This document shows positions 56,661-64,000 of a stretch of 64,000 nt of DNA, one piece after another. A model generated the notes under the pieces. It was given only the letters and a program-made list of their open reading frames with translations. It was not told where the DNA came from and searched no databases. The first letter of the stretch is position 1; each line of letters begins with the position of its first letter. A program made the translations under genes and the position numbers. Origin of the DNA: Natrinema altunense (GTDB taxonomy: Archaea > Halobacteriota > Halobacteria > Halobacteriales > Natrialbaceae); assembly GCF_000731985.1 (NCBI RefSeq), contig NZ_JNCS01000001.1:1-64000 (forward strand), given 5' to 3'.

Positions 56661-57229
56661 GCGCCCGGTCCGGTTTCGGTCGCGACGGCTCTGGCCTCGC
56701 GGGCCTCGTAGGCGTTGTAGCCAGCCAGTCCGGCGATCAGGAGCCCGGTCGCGAGGGTGCTCCAGAACAGCCCGCCGACCATCCCAAGGAGGGCGGCCGA
56801 AACGATCAGCCAGACCCCGAGGACGGCGATCAACGACGCGATACCGGGGCTTATCGGAACGTCGTTTGTCACGCGGTAGTAGTTGTAGCCGGCGGCAACG
56901 AAGACGACGAACCCGACCAGTACGTCGTTCCACAGCGGTGCCGGAGCCGTCCGGAAGACGAACACGGAGAGCGCGACCCACGCGCCGAGGACGGCGACGA
57001 GCAGGCTGATGATCGACGTTTTGCGCCGCCGTTCCGTGGTTGCGACCTGCATCGGCTCGTCGCGCGGATCGCGGCCGCCGGCGCGCGCCCCGTCGCCGAC
57101 GCCGGTCCCGGAATCGATGTCGGCGGTCGCCTCTTCCGGCCGGTTCGTCGGCCCGTCGTTCGCCCCGGCCCCGAGATCGGCCTCGGACTCGTCGCTCATC
57201 CGACGATCGTCGCCGTTCGGGTCACTCAT
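56657..57229 (-). CDS. SPW-repeat membrane protein
   Basis: A 190-residue protein. An acidic, disordered N-terminus (about 70 residues) is followed by four helices arranged as two repeats: WVALSVFVFRTAPAPLWNDVLVGFVVFVAAGYNYYR and WLIVSAALLG...FWSTLATGLLIAGLAGYNAYE-type segments, each with a W-N/S-x2-x-G pattern of SPW-repeat proteins. These small membrane proteins have no known transport substrate. It overlaps the stop of the convergent gene. Confidence 0.8.
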   Translation of the reverse strand: MSDPNGDDRRMSDESEADLGAGANDGPTNRPEEATADIDSGTGVGDGARAGGRDPRDEPMQVATTERRRKTSIISLLVAVLGAWVALSVFVFRTAPAPLWNDVLVGFVVFVAAGYNYYRVTNDVPISPGIASLIAVLGVWLIVSAALLGMVGGLFWSTLATGLLIAGLAGYNAYEAREARAVATETGPGA

Positions 57230-57436
57230 GGCATCGAGCGTACGGCTCGCGGTCTCAAAAGCACCCCGTCCGTTCCAATCGTTGTGGTGACTCGAGGGGA
57301 CCCGAAACCGTCGGTAAACACGGTTTACCGACTCGATGTATCGCTCGTCCGCCCGGGTCGAATCGACCGGACCGGCGGCGACCGCAGGGCTACGACGACC
57401 GATAGCGTTTTTGATCGCTCGCTCGTGACGATTGCT

Positions 57437-60172
57437 GTGCACGTACGCGGAACCGTCGCGGGCGAGGTCGACGTGCGGTCGGTGTCTACGAGCTACGGCG
57501 AGAGCGAACTCGCCGAGGTGCCGCTTCGGCCGGCCGACGACGCGCCCGACGGCGGGACGACGATCGCTCGAGGCGACGGTGGAACGGCGACGCTCGCGGA
57601 CGGCCGCGAGACGACGACGGTGACGCTCTGGAACAAGTGGACCGAATCGGCCGACCTGCTCGAGCCCGGGATGGAGCTGCTCGTGACGAACGCCAAAGCA
57701 GAGGAGTATCAGGGCGAGACGCAGTACGCGACGACGGGGGACTCCTACGTCGTCGTCGAACCCTCCTTCCTCGTGAGCGTAACATCGATCCGCAACTGGG
57801 TCGAGTGTCCCCGGCTGTACTACCTGAACAAGCTCTCCGGAGTGCCGCTGAACTACCCCGTGGTGAAAGGGACGCTGGTCCACGAGGTCTTCGGCGACCT
57901 GTTGCGCGGGCGCGATCTCGAGGACTCGATCGCGGCCCGCGTCGAGGAACGGGGGCTGCAACTGGGGTTGCTGGGCGAGACGGCCGACGCCGTCGCCGAG
58001 GACGTCCGTGAGAACGCGACGGCGATCGAAGGGTGGCTCCAGCAGGGCCGGTTAGACGAGGCAGAAGACGGGTGGCGCTCGGAGCAGTTGCTCATCAGCG
58101 AGACGTTCGGCATCCGCGGCCGGGCCGACGCCGTTCGCCGCGGAGCGCCAGTCGAACTCAAGACCGGCAAGAACCTCAAGAAGGAACCGCGGTTCAAGGA
58201 CAAGGTGCAGGCCGCCTGTTACGCCCTCTTGCTCGAGGAACACGGCGGCGACGTCGACATCGGAACGCTGCTCTATACGAAGAACTCGGTGTTGGATCGC
58301 AACGAGGAAACCGGGGACCTCAATCCGGCAAAGGAGTTCACGATGGGCGAGGGCCTCCTGAAATACGTCGTTCGGCTCCGGAACGAGATCGCGGCCATGG
58401 AAATGGCGGGCGAGGTCCCGACGGGTTACGAGGCCGACGCGAAGTGCGAGTACTGCTTCGAACAGGACACCTGCATGGTCGTCTCCGGCCGGCTGGATCA
58501 GGAATCCAAGGCCGGCCAGATCGGGCAATCGCTGCCCGACGCGGAACGCGAGTACTTCGACCGCTTCTACCGGGCGATCGAGGAGGAGCGCCGGGAGGTC
58601 CACCGCGAGTACGCCAAACTCTGGGAACAGACGGCCGAGGAGCGGGCCGACGACGACCGCGCGCTGATCGACCTCGAGTTCCTCGAGCAGCGCCCGCTCG
58701 AGGGTGGTCGGTGGGAACTGCGAGCGCGGCGACCCGGCGGCGCGAACTCGAAGCTCCGCGAGGGCGATCTGGTGCTCGCGAGCGATGGCGATCCGGTCCG
58801 GGGCGACTCGGAGCTGGCGCGGATCGAACGATTAGACGACGAGATCGTCCTCACGGCCGACGAGCCGGTCGAAGTGACCCGACTCGACGTCTACCCCTCC
58901 GAACTGACGACCGACCGGCTCCTCGTCGCGATGCACGACTTCCTCCTGAAGGGCGACGAGCGGCGCAAGGACGTGCTGTTCGGCCGTGCAGAGCCCGCGT
59001 TCGATGAGATCGACGAGGTGTTCATCGACAACAACGACGCGCAGAACGAAGCCGTCCAAAAGGCCGTCGGCGCGGAGGACTTCGCGCTCATCCACGGCCC
59101 GCCCGGCACCGGAAAGACCTACACCATCGCCCGCGCCATCCGCGCGATGGTCGAGCGCGGCGAGCGCGTCCTGCTGTCGGCGTTCACGAACCGGGCGGTG
59201 GACAACGCGCTCGAGGCCCTCCTCGAGCAACTCGAGGACGTGATCGACGAAGACCGGGTGGTCCGCGTGGGGTCGGAGAGCGGGGTCAGCGACGAGATGG
59301 AGCCCTACCGGCTCGAGCGGGCGGGCGAGCCCGACGATCGCGTTGCCGAACTCGAGGAGGCCCAAGTCGTGGCGGCGACGACTTCGACCTGTGGCTCGCG
59401 GGTGATGAAAGAGCAGTCGTTCGACGCCGCGCTGGTCGACGAGGCGGGCCAGTTGACCGAGCCGGGCACCTGCGCGGCGATCAACCTCGCCGAGCGGTTC
59501 GTGCTGGTCGGCGACCACGAGCAGTTGCCGCCCGTCGTGCGGGCCGAGAACGACCTCACCGAGTCGCTGTTCGAGCGGCTGGTCGAGCGCTACCCCGATG
59601 CCGGCGTCATGCTCGATCGCCAGTACCGGATGAACCAGCGCATTCAGGTCTTCGCCTCCACCGAGTTCTACGACGGGCAGCTGCGGCCGGCGACGCCCGA
59701 GGTGGCCGGGCGAACGCTGGACGACCTCGAGGGTGTCTCCCGGGACGTTCTGCCCGACACGCTGTCCGATCCCGTCTCCTTCGTCGACGTCGAGGGCGAC
59801 CGAAGTCAGTACACCGACGGCGAGGAGGCCGCGCGGATCGCCGACCTGATTGAACGCTACGAGGACGCCGGTCTCGACCGGTCGGAGATCGGCGTCATCG
59901 CCCCGTTCCGGGCGCAGGTCTCGGAGATCTCGAGCCGCGTCCCCGACGACGTCACCGTCGACACCGTCGACCGCTTCCAGGGCTCGAGTCAGGAGGTGAT
60001 CATCGTCTCCTTTACCGCGACCGGCTCGCTCGAGGGGCCGATCTTCGAGGATTACCGCCGGATCAACGTCGCGCTGACTCGACCCAAGCGCGCGCTGGTA
60101 CTGGTCGGCGACGCGGCGGCGCTGGCGTCCGATCCGGTCTACGAGCGAATGCTCGAGTGGGCAAGAGCGTAG
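57437..60172 (+). CDS. Dna2-like nuclease-helicase (Cas4/RecB nuclease fused to SF1 helicase)
   Basis: A 911-residue protein. The N-terminal part binds DNA, then a RecB/Cas4-like nuclease shows HEVFGDLLRG, GRADAV and ELKTGK (240-245), with four cysteines for an Fe-S cluster (VECPRLYY and CEYCFEQDTC). The C-terminal half is an SF1 helicase: Walker A GPPGTGKT (554-561), DEAGQ, GDHEQLPPV, DRQYRMN, TVDRFQGSSQEV and NVALTRPKRAL. This layout is that of Dna2, which processes Okazaki flaps and DNA ends. The GTG at 57437 is chosen as the first residue before the conserved HVRGTVAGEV; an upstream GTG at 57425 is possible. Confidence 0.92.
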   Translation: MHVRGTVAGEVDVRSVSTSYGESELAEVPLRPADDAPDGGTTIARGDGGTATLADGRETTTVTLWNKWTESADLLEPGMELLVTNAKAEEYQGETQYATTGDSYVVVEPSFLVSVTSIRNWVECPRLYYLNKLSGVPLNYPVVKGTLVHEVFGDLLRGRDLEDSIAARVEERGLQLGLLGETADAVAEDVRENATAIEGWLQQGRLDEAEDGWRSEQLLISETFGIRGRADAVRRGAPVELKTGKNLKKEPRFKDKVQAACYALLLEEHGGDVDIGTLLYTKNSVLDRNEETGDLNPAKEFTMGEGLLKYVVRLRNEIAAMEMAGEVPTGYEADAKCEYCFEQDTCMVVSGRLDQESKAGQIGQSLPDAEREYFDRFYRAIEEERREVHREYAKLWEQTAEERADDDRALIDLEFLEQRPLEGGRWELRARRPGGANSKLREGDLVLASDGDPVRGDSELARIERLDDEIVLTADEPVEVTRLDVYPSELTTDRLLVAMHDFLLKGDERRKDVLFGRAEPAFDEIDEVFIDNNDAQNEAVQKAVGAEDFALIHGPPGTGKTYTIARAIRAMVERGERVLLSAFTNRAVDNALEALLEQLEDVIDEDRVVRVGSESGVSDEMEPYRLERAGEPDDRVAELEEAQVVAATTSTCGSRVMKEQSFDAALVDEAGQLTEPGTCAAINLAERFVLVGDHEQLPPVVRAENDLTESLFERLVERYPDAGVMLDRQYRMNQRIQVFASTEFYDGQLRPATPEVAGRTLDDLEGVSRDVLPDTLSDPVSFVDVEGDRSQYTDGEEAARIADLIERYEDAGLDRSEIGVIAPFRAQVSEISSRVPDDVTVDTVDRFQGSSQEVIIVSFTATGSLEGPIFEDYRRINVALTRPKRALVLVGDAAALASDPVYERMLEWARA

Positions 60173-60238
60173 CGCGACGGATCGGTCGGCTGGTACGACT
60201 CCGGAACTCATTTCACCACTATTTGTGATAGGCGGATT

Positions 60239-61153
60239 ATGATACGGCGGACGAGACGACGAGCGCTCGCCGCAACCGGGTGTGCCCTTTCGGGGGCGCT
60301 CGCCGGCTGTATCGGTGGATTCCTCGGCTCAAAGGACGACGAAGCGGACGACGCCGTCGAACCGAACAACCACGACGCGGAGCCGCTGGCCGAAGCGGTC
60401 ACGGACGGCGCCGAGGTGAACTATCCCGCGTTCATCGACGGCGACGCGACGGTCGACGAGAATCGGCGACGGATAACGTACGCCGATCCGGAAGCCGAGT
60501 TCCTCCTGTCGGCGCTGGCCGACGGCGGCTTTGCGCTGACCGATACGCTACGGGTGCGGCGCGAACTCTCGGCCGACGTGATGACGGCCTTCATCGCGCC
60601 GGAGTTCGACGACGGCGCCTTCACGTACCACGTCTTCGCGAACGACTCGTTCGTCGAGGACGCCGACTGGAACGTACTCACCGTCGAAGACCGCGACCCC
60701 ACCAGCGAGCGCCGGGTCACGTTTGACGAACTGCACGACGGCGTGTCTCACTTCGCGGTCACACCGGAACGCGAATCGAACGCCGTCGTCGTTACCGATG
60801 CGGACCGCGAGACGTACCAAGCCCCCGAAAGCGAGCCGACGGTAGTCGGGATCGCCCACGGCCGACGCACCGAACCAGCGGAGGTCCCGGACGTCTCGTT
60901 CGACTTCGAGTACGGTACCGAGACCGACCCGACCGTCGAAATCACTCACACCGGCGGCGACTCGCTCGAGGGCGACCGCATCGTCGTCCACCTCGACGGG
61001 AGACGGATCTCGAACCCGTTTGCCGTCGAATCCGTTACGAGAGGCGAGACGGCCGTCATCGGCGATGTCACGGAGGGGTCCCGACTTTTCATCACATATT
61101 ATCACAGAGATACTAAGGGGTATGTCCTCGCTTCGGCGACGGTCTGGCGGTGA
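60239..61153 (+). CDS. haloarchaeal lipoprotein of unknown function
   Basis: A 304-residue exported protein. RRTRRRALAATGCALSGALAGC gives a short signal with lipobox ALAGC. The mature part is acidic and beta-rich (FALTDTLRVRRELSADVMTAF, then FDFEYGTETDPTVEITHTGGDSL and DRIVVHLDGRRI), and the C-terminal half looks like a type of immunoglobulin-like or 'archaellin-like' domain common in haloarchaeal surface proteins. No enzyme motif is visible. The ATG at 60239 gives the signal directly. Confidence 0.82.
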   Translation: MIRRTRRRALAATGCALSGALAGCIGGFLGSKDDEADDAVEPNNHDAEPLAEAVTDGAEVNYPAFIDGDATVDENRRRITYADPEAEFLLSALADGGFALTDTLRVRRELSADVMTAFIAPEFDDGAFTYHVFANDSFVEDADWNVLTVEDRDPTSERRVTFDELHDGVSHFAVTPERESNAVVVTDADRETYQAPESEPTVVGIAHGRRTEPAEVPDVSFDFEYGTETDPTVEITHTGGDSLEGDRIVVHLDGRRISNPFAVESVTRGETAVIGDVTEGSRLFITYYHRDTKGYVLASATVWR

Positions 61154-61217
61154 CCCCACTTATATCCTGCATGGTGTGCTCACTCCCGACGCGGGGCTGC
61201 GGATACCGGCTCTCGAG

Positions 61218-61409
61218 TACCGAAGGCCGCTGCTCGAGACGATCGAGAACGGCGAGATCGACCCGTCGTTCGTCAGCACCCATCAGGTCGGCGGAGACGG
61301 TCCCGAGATGGACGAGACGTGCAACGACGAGGACGACTGTACCGAGGTCGTGACGACGCCCCGACCGGCCGATCGGCCGGTCAGCCCCATCGTCTACGCC
61401 GACGAGTAG
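61218..61409 (+). pseudogene. C-terminal remnant of a zinc-dependent alcohol dehydrogenase
   Basis: The frame reads RPLLETIENGEIDPSFVSTHQ, then a segment with PEMDETCNDEDDCTEVVTTP. This matches the C-terminus of zinc/glutathione-independent alcohol or formaldehyde dehydrogenases (typically PLLExIxxGEIDPSFLITHRL...PExYExFxxxEDxCIKVVLxP). Only about 60 codons survive, with no catalytic or NAD domain. It overlaps the convergent gene's 3' end by 16 bases. Confidence 0.65.
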
Positions 61410-61591
61410 TCGACTTTTCCTTCCGCCTCGCTCATGCGGATCCAGTACAGACGCGTGTACGGCAGGTGGATGACGCCCTCGTCCTCGAGTCGAACCCGCA
61501 CGCCCTGGACCCGTCCCGAATCGGTGATCTGGTCGGCGTCGATCTCCGTCGACCTCGTTCCCTCGGGGCTTTCGTACGCGATGGTTGCCAT
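61394..61591 (-). CDS. small conserved haloarchaeal protein
   Basis: A 65-residue acidic protein, MATIAYESPEGTRSTEID then GRVQGVRVRLEDEGVIHLPYTRLYWI. It has the alternating strand pattern of a small beta barrel. Its codon use and acidic composition fit a real haloarchaeal gene. The function is unknown and no operon partner is seen. Confidence 0.65.
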   Translation of the reverse strand: MATIAYESPEGTRSTEIDADQITDSGRVQGVRVRLEDEGVIHLPYTRLYWIRMSEAEGKVDYSSA

Positions 61592-61713
61592 GTCTCTAGG
61601 TCCAAGCCCATGTCAATAAGTGCCAACCACGAATACGCACGTGGAACGGGACCGCAGTCGTCGGAGCGCGATCAACACCGGTATTCCGTGGCGTAGCTTC
61701 GAGGAGTTAGCGG

Positions 61714-62760
61714 TCACGCCTCGCTGTCCGCCCGTTCCCAGAGGGGATAGAGGTCGTCCGCGATCGGGTCGGTGATCGACTCGCCGTCCAGACCGAGTTC
61801 GGGATCGCTACCGTCGCAGTCCCGGACCGTGCCGATTTCGGCGGCCGCGAGTCCGGCGTCCGCAAGCGCTGCAAGGCAGTCGTCGACCGCGTCCGCCGGG
61901 ACCGTCGCGAGTAACGCGCCGGAGCCGAAGATCCGGAGCGGGTCGACGCCGGCCGCCTCGCACAGCGTTGCGGTCGCTTCGCGGATCGGGACGGCATCGC
62001 GGTCCACCGTGAGCCGAACGCTCGAGGCGCGGGCTACCTCGAGCAGGCCGGCTGCGACGCCGCCTTCGGTGGGATCGTGCATCGCAGTCGCGTACTCGCG
62101 GACGATCCGGGCCTCCGAGACGACGCTGATCTCGTCGAGGAACGCCTCGGCGCGTTCGCGGACTTCGGGGTCGATATCCAGTTCGTCGCCGAAGTCGGCC
62201 GCGAGGATAGCCGAGCCTTCGATTCCCGCCGCCTTGGTGAGGATCACGGCATCGCCGGGCGCTGCGCCGCCGGTCGGAACGAACCGATCGGTTGCCCCCA
62301 TCGCCGTCAGCGAGAGCAGCGGCCGCTCGAGTTGATCGACGTACTCCGAGTGGCCGCCGACGATCGACGCGCCGACCTCGCGGGCGGCCGCATCGAGGTC
62401 GTGGGAGATCTCCTCGAGCAGGGAGCGACCGGAGTCGGTGCTGCCGGCGGTGTCATCGCCGTCGGCCGCGCCGTTGTCGGCGCTCGGGAGCAAGACAACG
62501 GCCGTCAGCCAGCGCGGGTCCGCCCCCGAGACGGCCACGTCGTTGGTGGCGACGTAGACGCCGAGTTCGCCGACTCCCTCGGCGGCCAGCGAGATCGGAT
62601 CGGAGCTGACCACGAGCGTGCCCTCGCCGTCGGGCCAGTCGATCGCGGCGGCGTCCTCGCCGTCCGCGGGGCCCTGTACAACCGTCTCGTCGCTCTCGGC
62701 CGCCCCCGTCCGCTCGAAGACGTGGGTCAGCAGATCGTCCGGGCTCACCTTACCGGGCAT
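61714..62760 (-). CDS. AIR-synthase-related (HypE/ThiL-like fold) protein
   Basis: A 348-residue protein of the PurM/AIR synthase fold. Residues GPADGEDAAAID and VVSSDPISLAAEGVGELGVYVATNDVAVSGADPRW form the ATP-side N-terminal half, VVGGHSEYVDQ-like residues lie in the middle, and the C-terminal half has VILTKAAGIEGSAILAADF and MHDPTEGGVAAGLLEVA. These are shared by HypE, SelD and ThiL relatives; the true substrate is unclear. The ATG at 62760 is used since the conserved start MPGKVSPDDLL follows. Confidence 0.85.
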   Translation of the reverse strand: MPGKVSPDDLLTHVFERTGAAESDETVVQGPADGEDAAAIDWPDGEGTLVVSSDPISLAAEGVGELGVYVATNDVAVSGADPRWLTAVVLLPSADNGAADGDDTAGSTDSGRSLLEEISHDLDAAAREVGASIVGGHSEYVDQLERPLLSLTAMGATDRFVPTGGAAPGDAVILTKAAGIEGSAILAADFGDELDIDPEVRERAEAFLDEISVVSEARIVREYATAMHDPTEGGVAAGLLEVARASSVRLTVDRDAVPIREATATLCEAAGVDPLRIFGSGALLATVPADAVDDCLAALADAGLAAAEIGTVRDCDGSDPELGLDGESITDPIADDLYPLWERADSEA

Positions 62761-62965
62761 ACCACGAACTGGGACGATGCGCGGTTTGTAGCTGTCGGAG
62801 CACGCACCGCTCGAGGAGAGGCGGACGAGAGGCTGGCGGGCGACCAGATTCTCGCCCGTTTCGATCACGGACACCGGTGTGCAACGACAGAGCAGCGACC
62901 GGAACGATACCTCCGGACGCTCTGCAGGAAAGGATTTGCGAGACAGAGCGGCCGTCAGGAACCCG

Positions 62966-63652
62966 CTAGTCGGGGAGGGGTGGCCACGTCGTTGCGACCG
63001 TTTCCTCGATGAGAGACGTTTGAGCGCGGCGAAGTCGCTCCGAGACCGCGGACGCCGAGATGTCTAACTCCGTCCCGATCGCTTCCAGAGACGTCCGTCG
63101 AGGAACGTCGAAATAGCCCATCTCGTAGGCCGTTCTGAGCGCCTCACGTTGGCGATCGGAAAGGCCGTCGCCGGGCGGTTCGGACGCGCCGTCGTGAGTG
63201 AGACGGTGCAATCGAAATCCGGCGTTCTGTTGCCAGAACGACGAAAACTCGTCGAACGCCGCTCGAGTAGCAAACCACCCGGACTGACGCCACCCGTTGG
63301 GGGTCACTTCGATCCGTTCGATAGTGGCTTCAGCGGTGGCAAGCGCCTTGAGTCCGGCAAGGTCGTCGATGTGGTCACCGAGTTGGTCCGCTAAACTGAG
63401 TGCCGGGACCGCCTGATATCGTCGCGTGGAGTCAGCCGTTCCGATCACCGTCCATTCGTCGACATCGTCGGCGTCAGTCAAGGCCGCCTCGACTGCCGTC
63501 CGTGAACCGCCCGTCACAGTGGTGAGAAACAGTGGCCGGTCACCGTGGTTGAATTGAAGCGCGAGAACAATCGTTGCCTCGGGCGCTGCCCTCGCCACTC
63601 CGACGAGCGGAAGCGCATCGCAGTGGATGTCGAACTCCGCGACGAGACCCAT
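62966..63652 (-). CDS. Bat-type HTH-10 transcriptional regulator
   Basis: A 228-residue regulator. The N-terminal 150 residues form the bacterio-opsin-activator sensor-like domain. The C-terminal HTH-10 domain is clear: LSDRQREALRTAYEMGYFDVPRRTSLEAIGTELDIS-type sequence, ending SASAVSERLRRAQTSLIEE. Haloarchaea have many such regulators of metabolism and stress. It is divergent from the alpha/beta hydrolase that follows, which is a candidate target. Confidence 0.9.
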   Translation of the reverse strand: MGLVAEFDIHCDALPLVGVARAAPEATIVLALQFNHGDRPLFLTTVTGGSRTAVEAALTDADDVDEWTVIGTADSTRRYQAVPALSLADQLGDHIDDLAGLKALATAEATIERIEVTPNGWRQSGWFATRAAFDEFSSFWQQNAGFRLHRLTHDGASEPPGDGLSDRQREALRTAYEMGYFDVPRRTSLEAIGTELDISASAVSERLRRAQTSLIEETVATTWPPLPD

Positions 63653-63713
63653 GCCGCGTCGTTTCCCTCCGTGTCAATGGACGTATCGAAACGGCGTTCG
63701 TATTTCCCTCGCC

Positions 63714-63721
63714 CATTTAAA
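63714..63721 (+). promoter_or_regulatory. TATA-like box before the last hydrolase
   Basis: ATTTAAAA lies about 56-63 bases before the ATG at 63777. The short AT-rich block stands out in GC-rich surroundings between the two divergent genes and could serve the plus-strand gene. Confidence 0.4.
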
Positions 63722-63776
63722 ACCCCCCATCATTGAGAGAACTGCTTAGCCCAGTCCGCCCCGAACGCGGTGATGC

Positions 63777-64000
63777 ATGCAGACGACACAGTCCGACACT
63801 GGAATCGAGGTCACGTACGAACGCCACGGCGATGGTCCGCCGCTGATTCTCCTGCACGGTGGAATGGCCCCCAGAGAATACTGGCAACCCGTTATTCCAC
63901 ACCTAGACGGATACACCGCGATCGTCCCGCAACGCCCGGGATTTGGAACGTGTCTCGATGATCGAGTCGAGACCAGCGCCGACGACGTGTTGCAACGGGA
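63777..64000 (+). CDS. alpha/beta hydrolase (3' partial)
   Basis: The first 74 residues of an alpha/beta-fold hydrolase, cut by the window end. After MQTTQSDTGIEVTYERHGDG the line PPLILLHGGMAPREYWQPV contains the HGG oxyanion-hole motif, and AIVPQRPGFGT is the next conserved turn. The nucleophile elbow lies beyond the window. Its start is one of two nearby ATGs (63773 is out of frame). It may be controlled by the divergent Bat-type regulator. Confidence 0.8.
   Translation, partial: MQTTQSDTGIEVTYERHGDGPPLILLHGGMAPREYWQPVIPHLDGYTAIVPQRPGFGTCLDDRVETSADDVLQR

Noticed and set aside
58832-60211. 459-codon minus-strand frame opposite the helicase
   Set aside because: Antisense shadow; all SF1 helicase motifs are in the plus strand.

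Overview
The window comes from the chromosome of a halophilic archaeon (class Halobacteria). The evidence is high GC, strongly acidic proteins, Tat-type lipoprotein signals, and haloarchaeal families such as HalOD1, Bat-type HTH, Trm5, pantoate kinase and an Lsm/L37e pair. The genus cannot be fixed from sequence alone.

Layout. 1-4081: leucine biosynthesis (leuC partial, leuD, leuB) around a 1.2-kb stretch with a nested stem-loop cluster, a zinc-ribbon mini-gene and a HalOD1 mini-gene. 4.1-9.1 kb: MFS transporter, alpha/beta hydrolase, membrane protein, dphB, a RidA remnant, a Rieske protein and an 86-bp palindromic element. 9.1-15.5 kb: a minus-strand iron-type uptake locus with a FecCD permease, three tandem substrate-binding lipoproteins, an FAD oxidoreductase and two tiny coupled ORFs. 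It is driven by two promoters that share an identical paired operator of the form TTAGG-N4-CCTAA. 15.8-16.95 kb: trm5 and tRNA-Thr(CGT). 17-25.4 kb: an AT-richer, decayed accessory island after the tRNA. It holds small virus/plasmid-like genes, an IS6-family element flanked by two 5'-truncated genes, Tat-exported proteins including a halocin-like cysteine-rich precursor, a vapBC-type pair with an amber codon in the toxin, and a decayed Cdc6/Orc1-like ATPase. 25.8-27.9 kb: biotin ECF transporter (bioY, ATPase, EcfT). 28.4-32.8 kb: a 1468-residue secreted repeat protein. 32.9-35.2 kb: small haloarchaeal families and a UspA protein. 35.2-42.4 kb: an oligopeptide ABC transporter whose two ATPases are fused and carry unusual insertions. 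42.5-53.2 kb: housekeeping genes (birA, tyrS, two CoA-pathway genes, aspS, sirtuin, GGGP synthase, a threonine-synthase-like gene lacking the catalytic lysine, rpl37e, lsm). 53.4-64 kb: a second copy of the palindromic element, a zinc metalloprotease-like protein, small membrane proteins, a Dna2-like nuclease-helicase, a lipoprotein, an AIR-synthase-like protein, a Bat-type regulator and the start of an alpha/beta hydrolase.

Working together. The iron locus looks like one regulon of two transcription units with the same operator geometry. BioY/EcfA/EcfT and BirA form a biotin uptake and attachment pair. DppA/B/C and the fused ATPase form a complete peptide importer. Pantoate kinase and phosphopantothenate synthetase are the archaeal pair leading to CoA. 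Function calls rest on motifs read by eye; no database search was run.
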